Of a stretch of 64,000 nt of DNA, positions 38,156 to 47,591 are shown piece after piece. The position numbers were made by a program, and so were the translations under genes. Source of the DNA: Sphingomonas rhizophila (GTDB lineage: Bacteria > Pseudomonadota > Alphaproteobacteria > Sphingomonadales > Sphingomonadaceae); contig NZ_CP060717.1 in the NCBI RefSeq assembly GCF_014396585.1, forward strand, positions 2,294,001 through 2,358,000, written 5' to 3'. The notes below the pieces were generated by a model. The model did not search any database, was not told the origin of the DNA, and worked only from the letters and a program-made list of their open reading frames with translations. Numbering within the stretch: position 1 is the first letter of the stretch; each line of letters starts with the position of its first letter.

Positions 38156-39314
38156 GCTTCAAGCGGCTCTTCACGCGCTCGCTCGGCGCAGCGCCGGAAC
38201 GGCTGCACCTCGCCGCCCACAGTCACCATCTGTGGCCCGACGCCAGCTTCGATGGCCAGGTCGAATGCTGGAACGACGCTGCGCGCCTCGCTGACCGCAA
38301 ATGGGACCGGGTGATGGGCGAGGTCTGGCCCGCCGCGCAGGCTTCGGTGGCGGCGGAGCTTGGCGGTGCCACCGCCGATTCGATCGTGTTCGCCGCCAAC
38401 ACCCACGACTTCCTCGTCCGCCTGGTCGCTGCTTGCCCGCGGGCCCATGGGCGGCCGCTTCGCGTGCTGATGAGCGATGGCGAATTCCATTCCGCGCGCC
38501 GGCAATTCGCCCGATGGGAGGAAGAGGGACTGCTCAGGGTCGACCGCGTGCGAACCGAGCCGTTCGACGATTTCAGCGCGCGTTTTCTCGCGGCAGCGAA
38601 TGGCGGGTCATACGACCTCATCCTGGTCAGCCAGGTCCTTTTCGGCAGCGGCCGCCTCTTCGACGCGGTGGATGAGCTTGCTCGACTGGCCGGACCTGAG
38701 GGTCCGTGGGTCGTGGTGGATGGCTATCACGCGTTCATGGCGATCGACGCACCGTTGTCGGCGGACGCCGCGCAGCGGGCCTTCTTCCTCGGGGCGGCTA
38801 TAAATATGCCATGGCCGGCGAGGGGATGGGCTTCATGCATTGCCCGCCCCGATTCGGCCCGCGGCCGCCAATCACCGGCTGGTACGCGGAATTTGACGAT
38901 CTCACCCTGCCGCCCGGAATGGTCGGCTACGCGCCCGACGCGATGCGTTTCATGGGCGCGACGTTCGACCCGACGGCATTGTATCGGTTCAACGCCATCC
39001 AGCGGATGTTGGCGAAGGAATGCATCGACACGAAGGCGGTTTCCGCGCACGTCGGCGCGCTCCAGTCGGCGTTGCTTGACGCGCTGCAGGGAACGCCGCT
39101 GGCCGACGCCGAGCTACTCAACCCGCTCGACGGAAAGCCGCATGCCCGCTTCCTCGCGTTTCGCCATCTCGGCGCCGCGCAATGGTGCAATGACCTCCTG
39201 GCCCGCGACTGCGTCACCGACGTGCGCGGCGATGTGCTGCGGATCGGACTGGGCCTCTATCATGACGAAAGCGATATCGCTGCCTTTGCGGCCGTCGCGC
39301 GGACCCTCCGCTAG
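38152..39314 (+). CDS. kynU: PLP-dependent class V aminotransferase-fold enzyme, probable kynureninase, one frameshift
   Basis: Predicted to cleave kynurenine to anthranilate and alanine, based on the class V fold and on coupling to tryptophan dioxygenase. The N-terminal half has LHLAAHSHHLWPDASFDGQ and WVVVDGYHAFMAID with the PLP-binding Asp. The frame is lost at GGGG 38791-38794; one extra G gives FFLGGGYKYAMAGEGMGF, which contains the Schiff-base Lys (GYKY). The remainder runs to 39314. Total about 387 residues. The GTG start 38152 overlaps the kynA stop. Kynureninase is an inference from context; another class V lyase is possible. Confidence 0.78.
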
Positions 39315-39939
39315 GCCTTCAGCCCGTCGCGAAGCATCGTGTTGGCATGCTCGGCAACCGCGTCGGCATCTTCGCGGCCCCAAACGCCAAAGCGCAGTCC
39401 CAGGAAGACGTTAATGCCCATCATCGCCCAGGCGCGGACTTCGTTGGCAAGTTCGCCATCGTCGCGGATCTCGCCGTTCTGCGCGCCCTCGCGAAGTCGG
39501 CCGGCGATCCGGGCCGCCGCCGTTTCGTAGTGGGTTCGAAAACCTTCGGGGTCGACGAACTCCGCTTCGTCGATGATCCGGTAGACTTCCTTGCGATCGA
39601 CTACGAACCGCAGATAGGCCGCCAGCGCCCGGCGTTCCCCGTCGAGCGCATCGGTCGCCTCGGCAAAGACTGGTGCGACATAGTCGCGGACCTGGCCCGA
39701 CATGTCGCGGACGAGGGCAGCGAACACCGCCTCCTTGCTGTCGAAATAGGTATAGAAGGTGCCAAGCGCGACCTTGGCGCGGGTCGTGATCCCGACGATC
39801 GAACTTTCGCCGAAGCCGCGCTCGCCGAATTCCGCCAGCGCGGCGTCTAAAATTTTCCTCAGCGTCTTCTCGCCGCGCTTCGTCCGCGGGCCTTGCCCTT
39901 GCTGGCATAAGCCAGGGTGTCGCTATCGCCGCTGGTCAT
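39311..39939 (-). CDS. TetR-family transcriptional regulator, one frameshift
   Basis: A regulator of about 209 residues after repair. The TetR helix-turn-helix reads EKTLRKILDAALAEFGERGFGESSIVGITTRAKVALGTFYTYFDSKEAVFAAL. The C-terminal ligand domain follows. ATG at 39939 has GAGG just upstream and reads MTSGDSDTLAYASKGKA before the frame is lost between 39884 and 39890; one extra base in the CCC (39888-39890) or GG (39884-39885) run restores it. It diverges from the TonB receptor gene; a perfect inverted repeat between them is the likely operator. Its stop shares CTAG with kynU. Confidence 0.85.
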
Positions 39940-39973
39940 TCCTCAAGCCCCCGCCATCCGCTGACTTTAGCCA

Positions 39974-39993
39974 AGTTGAAAGTTGGTTCAACT
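39974..39993. promoter_or_regulatory. Probable TetR operator
   Basis: Perfect inverted repeat AGTTGAA-N6-TTCAACT, 35 bases upstream of the TetR gene. It covers the -35 box and spacer of the receptor promoter, so binding would block transcription of the receptor and probably autoregulate the regulator. Confidence 0.65.
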
Positions 39994-40004
39994 ATCATTA
40001 TAGC
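39976..40004 (+). promoter_or_regulatory. Promoter of TonB receptor gene
   Basis: TTGAAA, 17 bases, TATAGC, ending 51 bases before the receptor start. Overlaps the inverted repeat at 39974-39993. Confidence 0.6.
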
Positions 40005-40055
40005 CTCTTGGGAACGGCTGGATGCTCGAGACATCGGCCAAGGAGAGGGGACTAG

Positions 40056-42377
40056 ATGATGAGTCGTATCGACAGCGCGCGTGCGCTTTTCCTGGCAGGC
40101 GCAGCGTTCGCGTTCGTGATTCCGACGGCCGCATCGGCGCAGACCGCCGAGCAGACGACCGCCGAAGCGCAAGACGCGCCGCCGGCGCCGGAAGCCACCG
40201 GTGCAGCCAATGACGAGGGTCAGGACAGCGCTGTTGGGGAAGTGGTCGTTACCGCGCGTCGCACCGAAGAATCGCTTCAGAAGGTACCGTCCGCGATCTC
40301 GACGTTCAACGAGCGCGCCCTCGACCGCATCCAGGCGAGCGATTCGACCGCGCTCCAGGGCGCCGTTCCCAATCTCAATATCGTCCAGGGACGTGGCTCC
40401 TCGAACGCGACCAATATCTTCCTTCGCGGCGTTGGCCAACCGGACGCGCTGCAAACATTCGACCCGGCGGTCGGCGTCTATATCGACGACGTCTACCTGT
40501 CGCGCATCCGTGGCAACCAGATGGACTTGCTCGACCTGGAGCGGGTCGAGGTGCTGCGCGGACCGCAGGGCACCCTGTACGGCAAGAACACCATCGGTGG
40601 CGCGCTGAAGTTCGTCACTCGCCGGCCCGGCAAGACGTTCCGTGCCAACGGCTCGCTGACGGTCGGCAATCATGACGCGCTGGAACTCAAGGCAGCAGTG
40701 TCCGGACCGATCTCGGAAACGGTGTCGGCCGGCGTTGCGGTGCTGCGCTCGAAGCGTGACGGCTTCGTCGAGGACGAAGTCCTCGATCGCGACTATAACG
40801 ACAAGGACACGTTCGGCGTTCGCGGCGCTCTTGCCTTCACGCCCTATTCGAACCTTCGGATCGACCTGACGGCGGACTACAGCAAGGACGATGCTGCGCT
40901 CAATGTCGGGCGCCCGCTCAACAACCTCACGACGTTCTCGGGCGGCGTGCTGGTGGTCGACAATCCGGCGACGAAATATGACTGGAAGGGCCGCACGACG
41001 CCTGGTCTGCCCAACTCGACAAAGCTCAAGCACTACGGCTTCTCGAGCACCATCGCCACGGACATCACCGATGCCCTGACGCTGAAGGTCATCACGTCCT
41101 ACCGCAACCTCAAGACCGACGATTACATCGATATCGACGCGACCCAGTATGAGATCGGTGACGTCTTCGTCGGCGTCAGCCAGAACCAGCTGAGCGAAGA
41201 GGTCCAGCTCAACTACACGACCGACCGGCTGAAGGCGGTCGCCGGGCTTTACTACCTCGACGAGCGGGTGAAGTCGCACCAGGAGGCCTACGCCGACGAC
41301 CTGCTCGGGCCGCTGTTCCTGAACAGTGGGTTCCTGCGCACGATCGACGACGATCTCAAGACGAAGAGCTACGCCGGTTACGCCAACGCCAGCTTCGAGG
41401 TCGTGCCATCGGTACACGTCTCGGGTGGGATCCGCTTTACCCGCGAAACGAAGGATTATTTCCGGACGACCAGCACCTTCTATTCCCTGCTGCCGGGGTT
41501 CAACGGGACCTACCTGTTTAATCCGGCGAAGGCCGGATGGAACGACACGTCGCCGATGCTCAGCGTCGACTGGTCCCCGACCAAGGACTCGATGGTCTAC
41601 GCGCGCTTTGCCAAGGGCTTCAAGTCGGGCGGGTTCAATGGCCGCGCGAACTCGGTCGCGGAATCGACCGAATATGATCCGGAGACGGTGAAGTCCTACG
41701 AAGCAGGGTTCAAGACGTCGTGGGGCAGTGCCCTTCGCATCAACGGCGCGGTCTTCCACAACGACTATAGCGATTTCCAGGCCCGTGTGTCGGGAGAGGA
41801 TACCGATCCGATCACGGGCCTCCCGTCGCCCAAGCTTTCGGTCCTAAATGCCGGAAAGCTGCGCATTCGCGGGGCCGAGCTGGAGGCCGCATGGACGCCG
41901 TTGGACGGCCTGCTGTTCGATACGCAAGTCGGCTACCTCAAGGCGAAGTATCGCGAGTTCGACGATGCCCGCTTCACCCTGTTCGACGGCAGCCGCGCGT
42001 TCCAGACGCCAGCCTTCTCGCCGAAGTGGACGGCCCGCATCGGCGCACAGTACGCCTTCGACCTGGCCGGAGCCGGCGGCATCACGATCGGCGGCCAGAG
42101 CCGGTACAAGTCTCGAACCGCCCTGGCAGTCGACAATACGCCGGTGAACAGCGATGCCGAGATCGCAGGGCTGTTCCAGGGCAGCTACTGGGTGCACGAT
42201 GCGCGGCTGGTGTACGAAACCGAAGGCAAGCGCTTCGCGATCGGGGTCTACGGCCAGAACCTGGCCAACCGCCGGTACAAGACCGACGGCCAGGAATTCT
42301 CGACCATCGGCTCGATCCGCACCGTCTATTACGGCAACCCGCGCACGGTCAGCCTGCGCCTGACCGCGCGCTACTAG
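40056..42377 (+). CDS. TonB-dependent outer membrane receptor
   Basis: A 773-residue outer-membrane active transporter. The signal peptide spans about residues 1-30 (ending PTAASAQ). A low-complexity stretch leads to the TonB box-like GEVVVTARRTEESLQKVP, and the plug domain has LQGAVPNLNIVQGRGSSNATNIFLRGVG, then VEVLRGPQGTLYGKNTIGGALKFVTRRP. The 22-strand barrel ends in the aromatic C-terminus RTVSLRLTARY. A strong AGGAGAGGGG ribosome binding site precedes it. It is first gene of a likely operon with an alpha/beta hydrolase and an MFS transporter under TetR control. The substrate is not evident; nothing points specifically to iron. Confidence 0.93.
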   Translation: MMSRIDSARALFLAGAAFAFVIPTAASAQTAEQTTAEAQDAPPAPEATGAANDEGQDSAVGEVVVTARRTEESLQKVPSAISTFNERALDRIQASDSTALQGAVPNLNIVQGRGSSNATNIFLRGVGQPDALQTFDPAVGVYIDDVYLSRIRGNQMDLLDLERVEVLRGPQGTLYGKNTIGGALKFVTRRPGKTFRANGSLTVGNHDALELKAAVSGPISETVSAGVAVLRSKRDGFVEDEVLDRDYNDKDTFGVRGALAFTPYSNLRIDLTADYSKDDAALNVGRPLNNLTTFSGGVLVVDNPATKYDWKGRTTPGLPNSTKLKHYGFSSTIATDITDALTLKVITSYRNLKTDDYIDIDATQYEIGDVFVGVSQNQLSEEVQLNYTTDRLKAVAGLYYLDERVKSHQEAYADDLLGPLFLNSGFLRTIDDDLKTKSYAGYANASFEVVPSVHVSGGIRFTRETKDYFRTTSTFYSLLPGFNGTYLFNPAKAGWNDTSPMLSVDWSPTKDSMVYARFAKGFKSGGFNGRANSVAESTEYDPETVKSYEAGFKTSWGSALRINGAVFHNDYSDFQARVSGEDTDPITGLPSPKLSVLNAGKLRIRGAELEAAWTPLDGLLFDTQVGYLKAKYREFDDARFTLFDGSRAFQTPAFSPKWTARIGAQYAFDLAGAGGITIGGQSRYKSRTALAVDNTPVNSDAEIAGLFQGSYWVHDARLVYETEGKRFAIGVYGQNLANRRYKTDGQEFSTIGSIRTVYYGNPRTVSLRLTARY

Positions 42378-42386
42378 GCTGTGGCC

Positions 42387-42415
42387 CGGGGCGTTCGGCA
42401 GGACCGAACGCCCCG
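42387..42415 (+). terminator. Strong hairpin after the TonB receptor gene
   Basis: Perfect 12-bp stem CGGGGCGTTCGG / CCGAACGCCCCG with a 5-base loop, ten bases after the receptor stop and without a T run. It could be an attenuating or mRNA-stabilising hairpin reducing expression of the downstream hydrolase. Confidence 0.6.
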
Positions 42416-42430
42416 CTACACGAATTGCCG

Positions 42431-43302
42431 ATGAGCGCCGGATATTCCGAACGACGCTGGACGTCCCGAGACGGGCTGGAACTGTTCGCCCGCGACTATG
42501 CGCCGCCAGGCGATGAGACCGGATTGCCGGTCATCTGCCTGCATGGCTTCACCCGGAATTCGGCCGATTTCGAAGACCTGGCGCCGCTGATCGCCGGTTG
42601 GGGCCACCGTGTCATCGTTCCCGACGTTCGCGGTCGCGGGCGTTCCGGCTACGATCCCCATCCCGAAAACTACACCCCAAGGTCTATGCCCGCGACGTGG
42701 GTGAGATGATGCGCACGCTGGGCGTCGGGCGCGCCGCGTTCGTCGGGACGTCGATGGGCGGCCTGATAACGATGACCTTCGCTGCCGTCCGCCCCCGCGC
42801 TGTTGCGGCGGCGGCGCTCAACGACGTCGGCCCGGAAGTCGCGCCGGAAGGCATTGCGCGGATCCTGAGCTATGCCGGGCAGCCGGTGGAGATTCGTAGT
42901 TGGGATGATGCCACCGCCTACGTCGAGCGGATCAACGCAGTCGCGTTCCCCGATTACGGCGAGCAAGATTGGCGAAAAGTGGCCAAGCGAACCTTCCGCG
43001 ACGCCGCTGATGGACCAGTCCTCGACTACGACCCGGCCATTGCCGTCGCGAGCAGCAAGCCCCCGCCGCCCTGGGCACCCTTGCTCGCCCGGTATCTGTT
43101 CCGGCGATTGACCCGTGGTCGGCCAGTGCTGCTGATTCGGGGGGCGCTTTCGGACATTCTGTCGACGACCATTGCGGAACGGATGCAGCGGATGGCGCCC
43201 AAGATGCATCGCGTCGACGTTTCCGGCGTCGGACACGCGCCATCTCTTTCCGAGCCGCAAGCGGTTGACGCGATCCGCGCCTTCCTGCGAACGGTGGCGT
43301 AG
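42431..43302 (+). CDS. Alpha/beta hydrolase, one frameshift
   Basis: A soluble hydrolase of about 290 residues. The oxyanion region ICLHGFTRNSADFEDLAP and PDVRGRGRSGYDP precede the nucleophile elbow VGTSMGGLITM (Ser in GTSMG). The catalytic His is in GVGHAPSLSEPQ. The frame is lost at CCCC 42675-42678; one extra C joins ENYTP to KVYARDVGEMMRTLGV. It lies 16 bases after the hairpin following the receptor gene and 38 bases before the MFS gene. It may hydrolyse an ester imported by this module, an inference from order. Confidence 0.88.
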
Positions 43303-43340
43303 TCAAGGCGCGAAGACGCCGGTGTCAGGAGGACTGGACC

Positions 43341-44606
43341 ATGAGTGAACGTCTTACCGGTCCAGCCGCGGTGGTGACGCGTTCGCCCGGACCGATCCTG
43401 GCGCTCCTGTTGCTCGCCTACATCTTCAATTTCCTCGACCGGCAGATCCTCGGCATCCTTGCCGGACCGATTATCAAGGACCTGCAGCTCACCGACGCCG
43501 AGTTCGGCGCGATCGGCGGAATCGCCTTCGCGCTGCTTTATTCGGTGCTGGGCGTACCCCTCGCCATGCTGGCCGACCGCACCAGCCGCAGCAAGGTCAT
43601 CGCCGGGGCGCTCGCGGTGTGGAGCGGCTTCACCGCGCTGTGCGGGACGGCGACCGGGTTTACGCAGCTCTTCGTCTATCGGCTCGGCGTCGGCATCGGC
43701 GAGGCCGGCGGTGTCGCTCCGGCCTATGCACTGATCGCCGACTACTACCCGCCGAAGCGGCGCGCCCGCGCGCTCGCGATCTTCTCGCTGGGCATCCCGC
43801 TTGGTCTCGCGGCGGGCACGCTGATCGGCGCCTATCTGGCGTCGTGGATCAGCTGGCGCGCGGCTTTCTATGCCATGGGCATCGCCGGCCTCGTCCTGGC
43901 GCCGATCATGCTGATCTTCGTCCGGGACGTGCCACGGTCGGCCGCGGCCACCGCCACCGTTTCCCTGTCGCAGGCATTCCCGATCATCGCGCGCAAACCG
44001 GCCTTCTGGCTGATGGCGTTCGCCGCCTCGCTGAGCTCGCTGGCCGGCTATGGCCTTGCGCTGTGGACCCCGACAGTCCTCGAGCGCAGTTTCGGCTTCG
44101 GGCTAATCGAGCGCGGGCAGTTCCTCGCGTCCATCTTCCTGATCGGCGGAACCGCGGGGGTGTTTGCCGGCGGCTGGCTCGCCGACCGACTGGGTCAGGG
44201 CGACCGCCGCTGGTATGCGCGACTGCCGGCCATCGCCTGGCTGATTACCGCACCGATGTTTGCGATCGGCCTGCTATCGTCGGATCCCTGGGCGGCGTGG
44301 GGCCTGCTTTTGATTCCGAACGCGTTGAACATTCTCTGGCTGGGGCCGGTGACGACCGCGGTCCAGCACCTCGTCGCTCAGCCGATGCGCGCCACTGCGT
44401 CGGCCAGCTTCCTGCTGATCAACAATCTCATCGGTCTCGGGGTCGGCCCGACCCTGATCGGCGCCCTATCGGTGATGTTCAAGGAACGCTACGGAACCGA
44501 GGCGCTTCGCTATGCTTCGGTCAGCGTTGTCGGCTTCTATCTGATCGCTGCGCTGCTGATGCTGCTCGCCGTGCGCCGCCTTCGCGAAGACTGGGTCGAA
44601 GACTAG
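43341..44606 (+). CDS. Spinster-type MFS transporter
   Basis: A 421-residue inner-membrane major facilitator protein with 12 predicted helices. The start region ILALLLLAYIFNFLDRQILGILAGPI and GEAGGVAPAYALIADYYPPKRRARALAIFSLG are typical of the spinster group common in sphingomonads. The intracellular loop LADRTSRSK is the MFS motif A. GGAGG precedes ATG 43341. It is last gene of the receptor-hydrolase-transporter set and probably carries the compound or its hydrolysis product across the inner membrane. Confidence 0.92.
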   Translation: MSERLTGPAAVVTRSPGPILALLLLAYIFNFLDRQILGILAGPIIKDLQLTDAEFGAIGGIAFALLYSVLGVPLAMLADRTSRSKVIAGALAVWSGFTALCGTATGFTQLFVYRLGVGIGEAGGVAPAYALIADYYPPKRRARALAIFSLGIPLGLAAGTLIGAYLASWISWRAAFYAMGIAGLVLAPIMLIFVRDVPRSAAATATVSLSQAFPIIARKPAFWLMAFAASLSSLAGYGLALWTPTVLERSFGFGLIERGQFLASIFLIGGTAGVFAGGWLADRLGQGDRRWYARLPAIAWLITAPMFAIGLLSSDPWAAWGLLLIPNALNILWLGPVTTAVQHLVAQPMRATASASFLLINNLIGLGVGPTLIGALSVMFKERYGTEALRYASVSVVGFYLIAALLMLLAVRRLREDWVED

Positions 44607-44697
44607 GCTTCGGGTCTGGACTGAGGGGTTCCCACCGAGTCGCCGGCGGAACGGAGCGGTTTCCGAGCCGTTTGTAGGCTCCGGAAGGAGTTCTTCG

Positions 44698-45696
44698 ATG
44701 AACAAGATTTTGCTCGCAGCGGGCGCCGCGGCGCTCGCGATTAGCGGACCCGCGCTCGCTGGTGGACAGCAGGGCGGAGGCCATGGCGGCGGTCACGGCG
44801 GTGGCGGCCAAGGCAAGGCCAAGGTCGAACGCGGCGGTGGCGGCCCCAAGGCTGCCGTGCAGCGGCAGGGCGGAGGCAATGACCGCGCCCAGATGAAGGC
44901 CGAACGTGGAAATCGAGGCCAAGGCCAGGTCGCGAAGATCGACCGCGGGCCGCCTCGTGCCGACAAGGTCGATCGCGGCGGCGGGAAAGTCGATCGCGGA
45001 GACCGCAAGGTCGATGTCGTCGACCGCGCCGTCGTTCGCGTCCGTGACGGAGGCGCGCCGCGCGTCGCCGTTGCCAACTATTACGGTTTTGACGGCGGCG
45101 GTTGCCCGCCGGGCCTTGCCAAGAAGGGCAACGGCTGTCTGCCGCCCGGCCAGGCCAAGAAGCTGGTCGGTTCCGCGCTGGCGCCCGCCTACCTCGGGGC
45201 AATGCTCGATGGTCCATATCGTGACTGGTACCGCGACGATGACCGCTACTTCTACCGGATGGGCGACGGGTACATCTATCGCGTGGATCGCGGGTCGAAC
45301 CTGATCAGCGCGCTGTTCCCCTACTATGACCGGGACTACAGCTATTACCCGGTCGGGATGATGTATCCGTCCGATTTCAATTACTACAACGTGCCGTATC
45401 AGTACCGCACCTATTACCCGGACGGCGGCGACTATCTCTATCGCTACGGCAATGGAGCGATCTACAGCCTCGACCCGCAGACGCAGGCGGTGCAGTCGAT
45501 CGTTGCCTTGCTCGCGGGTGATCTCGGCGTCGGCCAGCGGCTGCCGGCCACTTACGGCGTGTACAACGTCCCGTTGCAGTACCGGGCGCAATATTATGAC
45601 ACGCCCGACAATTGGTATCGTTACAACGACGGCTACATCTATCGCGTTGACCCGACCACGCAGCTGATCACGGCCGTGATCAACGCGCTCGTCTGA
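44698..45696 (+). CDS. Secreted Gly/His- and Tyr-rich repeat protein, hypothetical
   Basis: A 332-residue exported protein of unknown function. Signal peptide residues 1-21 (ending GPALAGG). Then a Gly-His and charged region (QGGGHGGGHGGGGQGKAK, DRGDRKVDVVDRAV). A Cys-flanked CPPGLAKKGNGCLPPGQAKK motif follows, which I know from many sphingomonad envelope proteins. Three tandem Tyr-rich repeats come last, each with YxYRxxxGxIYxxDxxxxxxxxxxA: YFYRMGDGYIYRVDRGS, YLYRYGNGAIYSLDPQT and WYRYNDGYIYRVDPTT. The repeats suggest a cell-surface or periplasmic binding role. GGAAGGAG precedes the start. Confidence 0.82.
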   Translation: MNKILLAAGAAALAISGPALAGGQQGGGHGGGHGGGGQGKAKVERGGGGPKAAVQRQGGGNDRAQMKAERGNRGQGQVAKIDRGPPRADKVDRGGGKVDRGDRKVDVVDRAVVRVRDGGAPRVAVANYYGFDGGGCPPGLAKKGNGCLPPGQAKKLVGSALAPAYLGAMLDGPYRDWYRDDDRYFYRMGDGYIYRVDRGSNLISALFPYYDRDYSYYPVGMMYPSDFNYYNVPYQYRTYYPDGGDYLYRYGNGAIYSLDPQTQAVQSIVALLAGDLGVGQRLPATYGVYNVPLQYRAQYYDTPDNWYRYNDGYIYRVDPTTQLITAVINALV

Positions 45697-45727
45697 TCGC
45701 GCCTTCCTCCCACCTCCATTGGACAGG

Positions 45728-46294
45728 ATGACAATCGTGAAGAAGCTCAAATTCATTGCCCTGGGCGCCGCGTCGCTGGCGCTGCTCTCGGCGTGCGACA
45801 AGAATGGCGACAATCCCGCGGCGCCGACCGCTGAATCGGCCAAGGCGGCCGGTGAGGATACTATCGCCAAGGGCCTGCCCGGCGGCAGCAAGTTCGCCGA
45901 AGCCGCCAAGTCGGTCGGCCTCGATGCGACGTTGGGCGGTCCGGGACCCTACACCGTACTGGTCCCGACGGATGCCGCTTTCGACAAGCTGCCTGCGGGT
46001 GCGCTCGATACGCTGATGAAGCCGGAATCGCGCGCCGACCTGACTGGCGTGCTGAGCTACCACATCCTCCCAGGCACGATGCTGGCCGAGGATATCGGCA
46101 AGGCGATCGACGCTGGCGGCGGAAAGACCGAGATCGCCACCATGGGCGGCGGGACGCTGACGGCGACCAAGGAAGGCGACAAGATCGTCCTGACCGACGC
46201 CGCCGGGACCAAGGCCATCGTCACCACCGCCGACTCCAAGCGGTCGAACGGCGTGGTTCATGAAATCGACTCGGTGCTGATGCCGAGCAAATAA
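45728..46294 (+). CDS. Fasciclin (FAS1) domain lipoprotein
   Basis: An exported lipoprotein of about 188 residues. The signal peptide ends in the lipobox LLSAC, lipidated at about residue 24. A single FAS1 domain follows: SKFAEAAKSVGLDATLGGPGPYTVLVPTDAAFDKLPAG, VLSYHILPGTML and SNGVVHEIDSVLMP. FAS1 domains mediate adhesion or protein contacts at the cell surface. ATG 45728 is chosen; TTG 45719 and GTG 45737 are alternatives. A strong hairpin terminator follows directly. Confidence 0.9.
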   Translation: MTIVKKLKFIALGAASLALLSACDKNGDNPAAPTAESAKAAGEDTIAKGLPGGSKFAEAAKSVGLDATLGGPGPYTVLVPTDAAFDKLPAGALDTLMKPESRADLTGVLSYHILPGTMLAEDIGKAIDAGGGKTEIATMGGGTLTATKEGDKIVLTDAAGTKAIVTTADSKRSNGVVHEIDSVLMPSK

Positions 46295-46301
46295 GGTTGA
46301 T

Positions 46302-46329
46302 GGCCCGCGGCAACACCCTGCCGCGGGCC
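46302..46329 (+). terminator. Terminator hairpin after fasciclin gene
   Basis: Perfect 11-bp stem GGCCCGCGGCA / TGCCGCGGGCC with a 6-base loop, then only a weak T-rich stretch (TCATT). Confidence 0.7.
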
Positions 46330-46411
46330 TCATTCGCATCCAATTTACCGCTTCCGCCCTTCGCTTGCCTCGCTATAGTCGGGGCAATCACGCGCAAGGG
46401 GCATTATTGAC

Positions 46412-47515
46412 ATGAAGGCGACGATCGAGCGGGCGACCCTGTTGAAGAGCCTGGGCCATGTCCAGTCGGTGGTCGAACGCCGCAACACCATCCCGATCCT
46501 TTCGAACGTCATGATCGACGCGAAGGAAGACGGGTCGATCCGCCTGATGGCGACCGACCTCGACCTGCAGGTCGATGAAAGCGTTCCCGCGCAGGTTGGA
46601 CAGCCCGGCGCAACGACCGTGTCGGCCCACACCTTCTTCGACATCGTCCGCAAGCTTCCGGAAGGCAGCCAGGTCGAACTGAGCGCCGCCGACGGCAAGA
46701 TGCAGGTTGTCGCCGGGCGTGCCCGCTTCAACCTGTCGACCCTGCCGCGCGACGATTTCCCGGTGATCGCCGAGGGCGACCTGCCGACCCGCTTCGAGCT
46801 TCCGGCCGCCACGCTTCGCCAGATCATCGACAAGACGCGCTTCGCCATCTCCAGCGAGGAAACGCGCTATTACCTGATGGGCATCTTCCTCCACGTCGCC
46901 GACGACAAGATGAAGGCGGCGGCGACCGACGGCCACCGGCTTGCCCGCGTCACGGTCGACAAGCCGGAGGGCGCCGACGGCATGCCCGACGTCATTATCC
47001 CGAAGAAGTGCGTTGGCGAACTTCGCAAGCTGCTCGACGAGGTGGGGGGCACGGTCGAAGTGTCGCTGTCATCGACCAAGGCCCGCTTTGGCCTTGGCAA
47101 TGCGGTGCTGACTTCGAAGCTTATCGACGGCACTTTCCCGGACTACAATCGGGTCATCCCGACGGCCAACGACAAGCTGCTCAAGCTCGATCCCAAGACA
47201 TTCATGGCCGGCGTAGACCGCGTGTCGACCATCGCCAGCGAAAAGACCCGAGCGGTCAAGATGGCGCTGGACCGCGACAAGGTGACGCTGTCGGTGACGA
47301 GCCCGGAAAACGGCCTGGCGGTCGAGGAACTGCCCGCGGACTACGGCAATGACGGGCTCGAGATCGGGTTTAACGCCCGCTACCTGATGGACATTCTTGG
47401 CCAGATCGAGGGTGACAGCGTCGAGGTCCACCTCGCCGACGCCGCCGCGCCGACCCTGCTTCGAGAGAATGACAAGTCGAGCGCCCTCTACGTCCTCATG
47501 CCGATGCGCGTCTGA
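46412..47515 (+). CDS. dnaN: DNA polymerase III beta subunit (sliding clamp)
   Basis: Ring-shaped clamp that tethers DNA polymerase to the template. The 367-residue protein shows the three clamp domains: KATIERATLLKSLGHVQSVVERRNTIPILSNV at the start, YLMGIFLHVADDKMKAAATDGHRLA in the middle, and the C-terminal SALYVLMPMRV. GFNARYLMDIL and DAAAPTLLREND are conserved. No dnaA lies upstream; recF follows after two intervening genes. Confidence 0.97.
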   Translation: MKATIERATLLKSLGHVQSVVERRNTIPILSNVMIDAKEDGSIRLMATDLDLQVDESVPAQVGQPGATTVSAHTFFDIVRKLPEGSQVELSAADGKMQVVAGRARFNLSTLPRDDFPVIAEGDLPTRFELPAATLRQIIDKTRFAISSEETRYYLMGIFLHVADDKMKAAATDGHRLARVTVDKPEGADGMPDVIIPKKCVGELRKLLDEVGGTVEVSLSSTKARFGLGNAVLTSKLIDGTFPDYNRVIPTANDKLLKLDPKTFMAGVDRVSTIASEKTRAVKMALDRDKVTLSVTSPENGLAVEELPADYGNDGLEIGFNARYLMDILGQIEGDSVEVHLADAAAPTLLRENDKSSALYVLMPMRV

Positions 47516-47591
47516 CCGGCGCGGCAACTGAAATGACGGACCGGCCCAGGCGGGGCGCTCGGCGGCGTCTGGCGCAAGGCAGAGGCGTAGG

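Noticed and set aside
39936-41759. 607-residue minus-strand frame opposite the TonB receptor
   Set aside because: Shadow of the receptor gene; composition is Arg/Val/Asp-rich without domains.
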